This document shows positions 55,319 to 62,963 of a DNA stretch of 64,000 nt, piece by piece. Under the pieces are notes generated by a model. That model worked only from the letters and a program-made list of their open reading frames with translations, was not told the DNA's origin and searched no databases. Within the stretch, counting starts at the first letter, position 1, and each line of letters starts with the position of its first letter. The translations under genes were made by a program, and so were the position numbers. The stretch comes from Candidatus Poribacteria bacterium (GTDB lineage Bacteria > Poribacteria > WGA-4E > WGA-3G): positions 62,001-126,000 of the forward strand of contig JAGFCA010000036.1 in assembly GCA_022394755.1 (NCBI GenBank), written 5' to 3'.

Positions 55319-56437
55319 TTAATCTGTACTCGTCAACGTTTTCAATCTTTTAAAAGGTACGTCACCATCGGTATACTGAAGCATTACAAGTTCAATAAAT
55401 TCGTATTTGTCAAGTGAAGCCGAACGAAGTTTGTTTGGATGTAAAAGATAATATGAAACACTTTCTGCCCAATCCTCATTTGGATTTTTTGAAAAAGCAT
55501 AATTTGTAACAAATTCTCTGCGACTTTTTGTCTTTGCCCACCCGAATTTATTATTTGGGTCTTTATGCCAGCCACCAAGATCAGACCATTCCTTTCTAAG
55601 CTTCCCGTTCAGTGCATACTCCCATAAAAAATGTGCTTTTTCATGAAGGATGACACGTTGGAACTCATTTTCGTTTTTTATACTAAAGGTAGCTGCGGCA
55701 TACTCCACACAATCTGCGACTATCCATGCTGACCCGGCATACGGTGCTTGTGGACTTCGAATCAGATATTTTAATTTGGGGATTTTATGTAATCCTTTTG
55801 GGAATTTCTCATATACCGACATGAGTTCCACCAGTTCTTGATTTTTAAATTTCGATAAACGTAATTCCCCGATATATTTCTGTAGCTTCTGTCCAATCTT
55901 ATTGGCTTCAGGTGTATCTTTACGAACTAAACTAAGACCGTACATTTCTTTTAGCACGAGGACTATTCTATCTCTGTCTGTACCATCTTTCAGTATTTGT
56001 TTTACTACAGATATATTTGTCCAATCCTCTGTTACAAACTGTGCTACAACCCGAAAAAAAGGTTGATTAGAAAGTATAGTTTCTTGAGCATTTTCTTCGT
56101 GAGATTCTTGTATTGAAAAAATATCACTACGAAGCGTAATATGATCCAAATTATCTGCAGATTCTATCTTAAAATCCTCTTGTAGATCTGTATTACTTAT
56201 TTTCCACACCGAAGGGTTCAGATTGGGGTTCGGTTCTTCTGAATCTTGATATATGAAATCAAAAGTTACTAAAAGCCTGTTTGCTTGTTCCTCAGTCCAG
56301 CCAGAGCCTAAACTGACTTCATAGCTTTGTTTCAACTGTGAAACGGTATTTTTGCTCGGTTTATCATAGAGGAATACTGAGCAGCTGGTTAGAAAAAATA
56401 GGATCGTAAAAAAAATAGTACTGTTTATATATTGCAT
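55319..56437 (-). CDS. Lipoprotein zinc metallopeptidase (HExxH, uncharacterised)
   Basis: A short signal with lipobox FFLTSC indicates a lipid-anchored envelope protein of about 372 residues. Near residue 265, VILHEKAHFLWEYA gives the HExxH zincin motif, and the downstream NEDWAESVSYYL offers a conserved E/D that could be the third ligand (gluzincin-like). The rest shows no family I can name. The ATG at 56437 is chosen because it gives a clean lipoprotein signal; a GTG at 56470 would add 11 residues. It sits inside the type I restriction locus without obvious link to it, and may be cargo carried into the island. Confidence 0.72.
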   Translation of the reverse strand: MQYINSTIFFTILFFLTSCSVFLYDKPSKNTVSQLKQSYEVSLGSGWTEEQANRLLVTFDFIYQDSEEPNPNLNPSVWKISNTDLQEDFKIESADNLDHITLRSDIFSIQESHEENAQETILSNQPFFRVVAQFVTEDWTNISVVKQILKDGTDRDRIVLVLKEMYGLSLVRKDTPEANKIGQKLQKYIGELRLSKFKNQELVELMSVYEKFPKGLHKIPKLKYLIRSPQAPYAGSAWIVADCVEYAAATFSIKNENEFQRVILHEKAHFLWEYALNGKLRKEWSDLGGWHKDPNNKFGWAKTKSRREFVTNYAFSKNPNEDWAESVSYYLLHPNKLRSASLDKYEFIELVMLQYTDGDVPFKRLKTLTSTD

Positions 56438-56491
56438 CGTTGTAAATACCTTTTCTGTTTTCAAAAGCACAATGTGTCCTTTCTGTGTGTT

Positions 56492-57014
56492 CTATAGTAA
56501 TTCTTGCTCCTCAGACCAAAACCTAAGATTCAGGGCAGACCTTCGTACATTCGTGAATCTGAAAACTCCAAGCAAAGTTAGGAACACATTTGAAAAGCTT
56601 TCAAACGCGAGTCTGTGCTATTTCTTCAGGATTACTGAGGACAGGAGTGGATCGGTTTTTAGTCCAAGTCGCTCACCTGACAGTGGAAGTATGTCCTCAG
56701 AGATATGATTGGGCTTGATGAGTTTAGTCAACCATTGTGTTAGATTATTGTTTGGAATTCTTATCTGGTACACGGAGTTATACTCCGCATAGGTGAATGC
56801 TTACGAAGGTCTATTCCACCAGATCGGATGAGATTAAGACGTTCATTGGAGATTTCAACACGGAGCCAAATTTTATGTTGATCGTTTTCATTAACAGAAA
56901 CAGGGTAGAGATGACCGCTGGAGTCTCTACAGGAAAAGAGGACAGGATAGTCGTATGATACATAGTTTTCGATAATTTTATGTTTGCCTAAACCTGGAAT
57001 ATCACTTTTCACAT
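56492..57014 (-). pseudogene. Decayed DUF6575-like gene (frameshift plus in-frame stop)
   Basis: Read from GTG at 57012 the frame gives YDYPVLFSCRDSSGHLYPVS and ISNERLNLIRSGGIDLRK. Near 56800 one base is missing; restoring it continues as AFTYAEYNSVYQIRIPNN, NLTQWLTKLIKPNH, ISEDILPLSGERLGLKTD and SSVILKK. A TAG follows at 56618-56620, and the same frame stays open for 41 more residues (HRLAFESF... to WSEEQELL, stop at 56492-56494). The pattern of a short SNERLNLIRSGGIDLR-type motif after a ligand-like beta sheet resembles DUF6575 proteins, often found beside toxin-antitoxin genes. The family call is tentative; the decay is clear. Confidence 0.65.
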
Positions 57015-57024
57015 GGGTGTTTAA

Positions 57025-57252
57025 AGACGGTATCGGGATCTCTTCATCATCTTCCTGTAATCCTTCTATATGAAATTCGACGGCTTCATCAATTAACGTT
57101 TGGACTTCTTGCAGTGTTTCACCTACAGCAAAACATCCGGGGAGATCGGGAACATAAGCACCATAACTTTTGAACTGCCGATGACTACCTCGCGTCTTTG
57201 TTTGATACCACTCATCATCATTTATCAGTTTTATGAGTTCTCTAACCTACAT
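57025..57252 (-). pseudogene. HicA/HicB toxin-antitoxin remnant fused by deletion
   Basis: On the minus strand an ATG (57252) is followed by TAG, then VRELIKLINDDEWYQTKT and RGSHRQFK, the N-terminal two-thirds of a HicA mRNA-interferase including the G-S-H catalytic motif. At about 57168 this runs directly, in frame, into SYGAYVPDLPGCFAVGET and LQEVQTLIDEAVEFHIEGL, the core of a HicB antitoxin. The end of hicA and start of hicB are missing. The stop at codon 2 and the internal deletion mean that no functional pair remains. The frame continues without a stop into the DUF6575-like remnant. Confidence 0.85.
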
Positions 57253-57525
57253 AACCCAGTCTTTCAAACGTACTTATATGCTGTAGCGTAAAAGTAAGAT
57301 TAACACATATAGAACGTAACGCTATATAATATGTTTTAAGTTGTTGTAATATGTTTCATTTTGTTTCTCCACACCCATCAGTAATTTTGCATATATAATG
57401 TCAGTGGTAAATACGGTGGTGACCGTTAGTCCACGTATCACCGACACTGGATGTGTATAGTATAACATATAGGTAAAATACGTATCAAGTTCTCAAATTT
57501 TTCAGTTAAGCAAAATGGTAATTCC

Positions 57526-58785
57526 TCATACGTCTATCTCACCTTCAATCAACAATTCAGCAGATCGTTTTCCAGTCATCAATTCTTCGAGCATTGCATG
57601 GAATAGTTCATCTATATGTACTACTTCCTTCTTGATGGCTTCAATTCGAATACCAATTTTTTCGATTATATCACTTATCAATTTTTGTTCAGTAACTGAA
57701 GGAAGAGGTATTTGTACATTTAGTAAAGTTCTTTTTGTAATCTCCTTGAATGTACTACCGCTTCCAAGTTGTAATAATCTGTTTTTCTTATATTGAAAAT
57801 AATGCGCAAGAAAGATGTTATGAAGTTGATTTGTACATATAAAATTTGTGAACCCTTGATTTGTAGCCATTGGTATAGTATTGATTGCAGTTTCACCGAT
57901 TGTCGCTCGACTTGTTAGAAGAACAGTTCCTATCGGTAATAACTTTGCAGCACTATGATTTAAACCTTCGTGAGATATGTGAGAAGTTGTTTCATTAATG
58001 TAGACAGTTTCTCCTAAAGAGGTTATATCTGTTGGAATTGCCCATGCTATATCACCTTGAAAAAATCTCTCCTCACTTCGGCTTGGTGTACCTCCTTTGA
58101 CTATTTTTGTCGATTCTCCTAATCTAACAACACTCCAACTCTCAGGTATCTCACCGATCTCTGTCTGTTTGCGGGGTTCACCTTTTGTACCGTGTGTGAA
58201 TAGGTGATCCATCAAGGCAGCTTTTCGTTCGCGTTCTAATTCGATTTCGCGTTGTCTGGTGAACTTTGCTTCTTGGATTGTTTGGAGGATGTGTGCTATG
58301 GCGCGTTGTTCTGGGAGTGGGGGAAGGGGAATCTCTACATTTAGAAGAGTGCTTTTAGTTATTTCTTTAAATGTACTACCACTTGCAAGATCATTCAATC
58401 TTCGTCTGATTGATCTTAAATAATATGCCAAAAATACATTTAATAGTGATTCATTACAAATGAAATTGGAGAAACCTTGATTTGTCGACATTGGAATTGT
58501 CGTAATTGCAGTTTCACCAATGGTTGCACGACTCGTTAATAAGACAGTTCCAATCGGTAAGATCTTGGCTGAACTTTTTCTTATTGCTTCATCTGTAATA
58601 TGTGATGCAGTATCATTTATAAATATAGCCGAATTTAATGCAGTAATATCTGATGGTATTGCCCAAGCATTTTCTCCTTGAAAATACTTTTCAATTTTTC
58701 GACTTGGAGTACCACCTTTGACTATTTCGGTTACTTCTCCTAAAGAAACTATTTTCCAATGATCTGGATATGTAGTAGTGTTCAA
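57526..58785 (-). CDS. hsdS: Type I restriction specificity subunit with two near-identical recognition domains
   Basis: HsdS selects the DNA site. Two target-recognition domains (about residues 5-185 and 210-400) each contain GGTPSR, a FFQG/YFQG-x-x-AWAIP stretch and LPIGTVLLTSRATIGETAI. By eye they are about two-thirds identical over roughly 85 residues. Helical spacers follow each (LPPLPEQRAIAHILQTIQ and PSVTEQKLISDIIEKIG). Because the two domains are so alike, the expected target is two identical half-sites in inverted orientation. The start is TTG at 58785; no strong Shine-Dalgarno is seen. The gene is intact. Confidence 0.94.
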   Translation of the reverse strand: MNTTTYPDHWKIVSLGEVTEIVKGGTPSRKIEKYFQGENAWAIPSDITALNSAIFINDTASHITDEAIRKSSAKILPIGTVLLTSRATIGETAITTIPMSTNQGFSNFICNESLLNVFLAYYLRSIRRRLNDLASGSTFKEITKSTLLNVEIPLPPLPEQRAIAHILQTIQEAKFTRQREIELERERKAALMDHLFTHGTKGEPRKQTEIGEIPESWSVVRLGESTKIVKGGTPSRSEERFFQGDIAWAIPTDITSLGETVYINETTSHISHEGLNHSAAKLLPIGTVLLTSRATIGETAINTIPMATNQGFTNFICTNQLHNIFLAHYFQYKKNRLLQLGSGSTFKEITKRTLLNVQIPLPSVTEQKLISDIIEKIGIRIEAIKKEVVHIDELFHAMLEELMTGKRSAELLIEGEIDV

Positions 58786-59106
58786 TTTTGATTAATCCAC
58801 AGTGTATATGTGTTACTAAATTTCTAGACAATATTTTAAGGAATACACATTTCGCCCTATGAGGCTGCGCTTAGGAAACCGAACCTACCATTGGTATGTT
58901 TGAGTTTATTTCCTGTAAGTTGGGTTTGTGTAAGAAACATTGAAAATTTATAAATACATTTAAATTAGGGCATGAATTCTACAGAAATTGTCCAAACTAT
59001 AGTTATTATACACACTTCTAACAATCATTGTATATTAATTATTTAAGCATTGGTCATAGTAATTGAATAGATGAAAATGAAATAAGATTATCTTTCTCAG
59101 AAATTC
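58786..59106. other. Intergenic region with a solo MITE end
   Basis: No gene is seen. A GAAACCGAACC repeat lies near 58886. At 58981-59002 there is a 22-bp match (one mismatch) to the right end of the element at 51443-51464. No convincing partner end with matching flanks was found upstream. Confidence 0.6.
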
Positions 59107-59531
59107 TTATGACAAATTACGTCCGTGTATCTTATCATGGTAAGATACACAATGAAAAAAGATCAGATAATAATTCTTCACCAATAAGCCTTGGTTTTCG
59201 ATTGAAAGAATAGAAGGTCTAAGACGAATATATGTCTTATTATGTACCACTTTGGAGAATTACCGTAAATACACATTTTCCATCACGTTCCATCACAAAT
59301 TGTTTTTTCCATGAACGGGAATATATGTAATTTCTATAAGTACTACCTGTTGGTTTAGATTCTATGTTAGAAAACTTATTAAAACTATTCGGAACATCTA
59401 TACAACAACTATTACATAAGGCAGCATATTCAGGTAATTTTGTGACCTTGAAGTGATAATTATTACGTTTTAATTTATCATATACTTCTTTAGCAGGTCT
59501 ACCACAAACACATATATATAACCATGGAGGT
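59107..59531 (-). pseudogene. Decayed HNH-type endonuclease-like gene (several frame breaks)
   Basis: Minus strand, no start codon. Piece one (59531 down to 59240) reads YICVCGRPAKEVYDKLKR, LCNSCCIDVPNSF and YRNYIYSRSWKKQFVMERDG followed by KCVFT, a typical lead-in to an HNH core (SRxWKK...RDGKCV.TG). Past a frame break near 59265, candidate continuations read NSPKWYIIRHIF and then, in another frame, SILSIENQGLLVKNYYLIFF. These are what one expects after it, with the H-H and C-x-x-H positions partly lost. Further fragments appear up to about 59690. HNH assignment is tentative; coding origin of piece one is more secure. It lies between hsdM and hsdS. Confidence 0.45.
59125..59150. terminator. 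Perfect 10-bp hairpin
   Basis: GTGTATCTTA (59125-59134) and TAAGATACAC (59141-59150) form a perfect stem with a 6-nt loop, near the end of the HNH-like remnant. No U-tract is present in either direction. Confidence 0.45.
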
Positions 59532-59675
59532 TAAGGATTGTTTCCTTATGCCAATATATAATTTGTCCTACATTCAGGAAATATGTTTAAGATATATTCT
59601 TTCACTTTTTAATCTTTTGATTAAGATAATCAATCTGTGTTTTCTCGTAATCCAATCTTATACATTCACTATTCC

Positions 59676-59993
59676 CTATTTCCGATTAAGTGTTTTACTT
59701 CCCCTCTGCTCTTGTATATATTTAATTCGTTTTTTTTGTCTATGTTCTTGTGCCTTGGTGAGTATATTTTGTACAATTTCTTCTGTTTTTTCAGTCGATA
59801 GACCTAAGAATTCTTTACTTCTTTTTTTATTCTGGTTATGATAATCTATCGCAGATTCAAGTTCTTTTTTAATCTTTCGCCGTATACGGAATTTTAGGAG
59901 TTTCTCTCTTGGTTTAAGCTTACGTTCTATTAACTTCATAGTCTCATTTAGGTCTTTTATTGTGCATATAGGATCTTTAAGTAGTAATTTCAC
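59676..59993 (-). CDS. Small basic protein of unknown function
   Basis: About 105 residues, strongly basic and helical (KLIERKLKPREKLLKFRIRR, KKRSKEFLGLSTEKTEEIVQ, KAQEHRQKKRIKYIQEQRG), with no signal peptide. AAGGAG stands six bases before a GTG at 59993, which is the better start; an ATG at 60008 overlaps that ribosome-binding site. It is the first gene downstream of hsdM on the same strand. A nucleic-acid-binding role is plausible from charge alone. I recognise no family. Confidence 0.55.
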   Translation of the reverse strand: MKLLLKDPICTIKDLNETMKLIERKLKPREKLLKFRIRRKIKKELESAIDYHNQNKKRSKEFLGLSTEKTEEIVQNILTKAQEHRQKKRIKYIQEQRGSKTLNRK

Positions 59994-60127
59994 ATTTGTC
60001 TCCTTCATTTAATAAGGTTAAAATTGGTAATAAATCTAGAATTCTTCAATATTTAGATTTATAGTATATTTTCATAATGAACATCATACAATCAATAATT
60101 GAAGTCTATCTTCACCTATCGGAAACT

Positions 60128-61756
60128 TTACAATCCAAGTTCCCTTAACACATCTTCCAATGCGGTATCAGCCTTCTCCCGAGCAATCCGTGCTTCTGAT
60201 AGATCTGCAAGAATTTCATTCATAGGACGGTGCTCAATAGTTTCTCCAACATCGACAAACTGGGATGGACTCAGATTATAATCTGTCTTTTGTGCATCTT
60301 CTAACCTGATGACACTACTCAATTTCTCACGTGATTCCCATGCATCATACACTTCTTTACACAAACCTATTCCTTCATCGGTTAGGACATTCTTCGGTTT
60401 CTGTTTTTCAAAATGTAATGATAGATTTATCAACAGCATCTCACCTTTCCTATCCTCTGGTTTCTTACAGTTCAGTAGTAGGATAATACCGGGGGCTGTG
60501 GTATTGTAAAACAGGTTTTCTGGCAACAGAATTACTGCTTCAATCAAATCATTTTCAACGAATTTTTTACGGATGTCCCGTTCTTTATCTGAATGCTTAC
60601 TCCCTGATCCGCGTGAAACTGCACCTGTATCCAATACGATTGCTGCCTGTCCATCCGTTTTCAGGGATGCATACATGTGTTGTACCCATCCCCAATCTGC
60701 AGATGAAGTCGGTGGTGTTCCGTAGGTAAATCGTCGCCAATGGTCTTCACTATAAAATTTCTCATCATATTCCTTCTGATTCCACATTGGATTAGCAACA
60801 ATATAGTCAAACTGTTTTAGTTTAGCGTTCTTTGATACAAACCGTGGATTACGGAATGTATCTCCTATTTCTATCTTGGAATCGATAAAATCGTGGAGAA
60901 ACGCGTTCATCTTTGCCATTGCAAAAGTTGTTGGCGTTAATTCTTGACCGAAGATATGTGGTGCTTGACTCTTATCATCAGGATGGGTTTTGAGGTATTG
61001 CAACATACCTTTGATGAGCAAACCGCCAGAACCACAAGTTGGATCATATATATTCGTTTTTGGTTTGGGATCAATGAGTCGTGCCATTAACTCTCCCACC
61101 TCTTTTGGTGTGTAGAACTCGCCTGCACTCTGTCCTTGTCCTTCAGCGAATTTCCGTAATAGATATTCATAGGCACGTCCGAGGATATCTGGTTCAGTAT
61201 CCTGTAATCCGAGTCTATGTTCACTTAATACTTCAATTAATGCTTCGAGTCGGTCATCGTCGAGTGTACGTTGACCGCTTTGTGTAACGTTGAAATCTTG
61301 CACATCCAGTACACCGAGTAGAAGTGGATTGAGTTTTGCGACTTCCCGCATCGCTTCCGTAACGAATTCCCCGAGATGTCCATCGGCAGCATGGTTGCGG
61401 AGTTTGTCCCAACTGTATATTTCTGGTATGTAGAATCGAACTATGGGTTGGCGTTCTTTCTTGAGTGCGTCTTCATGGTCTGCTTCGATTATACCGCGTG
61501 CTGTTTCTTCGTCTCCGTATTCATCAATCTGTTTTGAAAATTCATCATCGAATACATCTGAGAGTCGTTTGTAGAAGATGAGGGGTAGTATGAAATCTTT
61601 GAATTTGGGTGCGTCACTTGCCCCGCGGATGGTGTTTGCAGCATGTAATAACCACTGTTCAAGCTGTGAGATGTCTAATTGTGTTTGTTCTTGTTGGTCA
61701 ATAGGTATTTGTAATTGGGAAGTATCAGTAGATGTGTTCTTTTTTGGCAAGGACAT
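60128..61756 (-). CDS. hsdM: Type I restriction-modification DNA methyltransferase M subunit
   Basis: N6-adenine methyltransferase of about 540 residues. The N-terminal HsdM helical domain is present (LEQWLLHAANTIRGASDAPK, FILPLIFYKRLSDVFDDEF). AdoMet motif I is IYDPTCGSGGLL (near residue 237). Catalytic motif IV is VANPMWNQKEYD (near 322): NPMW where many relatives have NPPF/Y/W, a known variant in this subgroup. The C-terminus is helical (EILADLSEARIAREKADTAL). The ATG at 61756 has AGGAG only one base upstream, so TTG at 61750 (spacing seven) may be the real start. It is the first gene of the dispersed hsd locus. Confidence 0.95.
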   Translation of the reverse strand: MSLPKKNTSTDTSQLQIPIDQQEQTQLDISQLEQWLLHAANTIRGASDAPKFKDFILPLIFYKRLSDVFDDEFSKQIDEYGDEETARGIIEADHEDALKKERQPIVRFYIPEIYSWDKLRNHAADGHLGEFVTEAMREVAKLNPLLLGVLDVQDFNVTQSGQRTLDDDRLEALIEVLSEHRLGLQDTEPDILGRAYEYLLRKFAEGQGQSAGEFYTPKEVGELMARLIDPKPKTNIYDPTCGSGGLLIKGMLQYLKTHPDDKSQAPHIFGQELTPTTFAMAKMNAFLHDFIDSKIEIGDTFRNPRFVSKNAKLKQFDYIVANPMWNQKEYDEKFYSEDHWRRFTYGTPPTSSADWGWVQHMYASLKTDGQAAIVLDTGAVSRGSGSKHSDKERDIRKKFVENDLIEAVILLPENLFYNTTAPGIILLLNCKKPEDRKGEMLLINLSLHFEKQKPKNVLTDEGIGLCKEVYDAWESREKLSSVIRLEDAQKTDYNLSPSQFVDVGETIEHRPMNEILADLSEARIAREKADTALEDVLRELGL

Positions 61757-61810
61757 ACTCCTAAATGGTGTTATTATTGTAATTATACCAACAATTATTG
61801 GGCGATTCAA

Positions 61811-62963
61811 TGTGTTTGTTAATTAAAAAAATTCCATCACTACCAATGTCATTAATTAAATGAAAAATATTGAAGAAAATTACAACAGGACACAACTAAA
61901 GATATAAGACCATATCAATTAGTTAGAGAAATTAATATCCAAAGTAATACAATAAGCAATTTCCCTTGAAATTCATATCTTATTATGTTACTATATATAT
62001 TACATATACTTGAAAAGAAATGATGTTGTGAAAATTAAAATTCAATCTGATATACCTATAAACCTATACCAGAACAAGACTCATAGACATTGGAACATTA
62101 AAATTGTATCAAATGTAAAAAAAATAAAAAAATTTAACGAATATTTCAGGTATATCTATAAACCCTTTCAGGAACTGACTTTAGAGCATTTGTAACTCTC
62201 TCTTTTAAAAATTGTGTTGTGAAAATAAAAAACGTCCATCTATAACATCTAACATATAAAAAAACATAACCACACATTACGAAATGCTATCAGAATGAAA
62301 AATACATTATGGGATTACTACACAAACTAACAACCAATAAATATAAACTTAAACTAATGAATATCTTTAAAAACAATCCTAAATTCAAAGCTTTATTTAT
62401 CAAAAATGAATGTCTTTTTAATGCTGTAAATCTCAAATCCAGAAAGGAGAATAATAACAGAATTGAACTTTTTTGAAATTCCTAAAAAGTTAATTCAAAG
62501 TGCTATAAACCCAGTCTGTAACTGAGTTTATAGGGATAATATACACTAATATCATTCCTACACTTTGTAGGAAAAGTGTAACATTTTTTGCTTTTTAAAC
62601 AAATAGATAATTGCAACATAAATACGAATCGCTACCTCAGTATTTTGCATTAAATGCCAGTTTTTAATTTGATTGGAGCATCAGAAATATTACTTATTGA
62701 AACACATTCTCAAGACCAATATATAAAACCAAATAATGAGATAATGTTACAATCTGACGATCCAATACATGAAATATATGAAATCCATGTAATCGAACAC
62801 AAGATAAGGGAATTTAAGTAGCTATCAACTAACAACTAACACAAACAGTATATGTATAATGACAAAATCTTTACATACCACCCATAATTATTTCACTTGC
62901 ATACCTACTCCATATTTTATATACTGTATATTGGTAATTACACATCAAAATTGGAGTACTTCC
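61811..62963. other. Long AT-rich region with small frames and fragments
   Basis: No confident gene in 1.15 kb. At 61874-61969 (+) a stop-free frame contains IRPYQLVREINIQSNTISNF, which resembles helix-turn-helix residues of small Xre-type regulators, but it lacks a start codon. Two 55-codon ATG frames (62309-62476 and 62654-62821, +) are plausible but weak. A hairpin, TATAAACCCAG / CTGAGTTTATA (one mismatch), lies at 62504-62532. GGAG at 62953-62956 serves the helicase start. Confidence 0.5.
62654..62821 (+). CDS. Small ORF of unknown function (55 residues)
   Basis: ATG at 62654, stop TAG at 62819-62821. The translation begins MPVFNLIGASEILLIE and ends HVIEHKIREFK. Composition is less biased than that of the neighbouring chance frames, which is why it is listed, but there is no Shine-Dalgarno and I recognise no family. 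It could be a remnant of a larger gene. Confidence 0.25.
   Translation: MPVFNLIGASEILLIETHSQDQYIKPNNEIMLQSDDPIHEIYEIHVIEHKIREFK

Noticed and set aside
56472..56708. Plus-strand 78-codon frame
   Set aside because: It lies opposite the DUF6575-like remnant, whose minus-strand reading looks much more like protein.
57390..57470. Possible structured RNA between HsdS and the HicA remnant (around ACGGTGGTGACCGT)
   Set aside because: Only a 5-bp arm pairs cleanly; the longer CAGTG/CACTG pairing is interrupted too often to support a call.
59524..59841. Plus-strand 105-codon hydrophobic frame
   Set aside because: It is the complement of the basic protein gene at 59676-59993 and the HNH-like remnant; lysine-rich codons read backwards as F/L/C.
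62010..62195. Plus-strand 61-codon frame starting at TTG
   Set aside because: Lysine/isoleucine/asparagine-rich, no ribosome-binding site, no recognisable motif; likely chance in AT-rich DNA.
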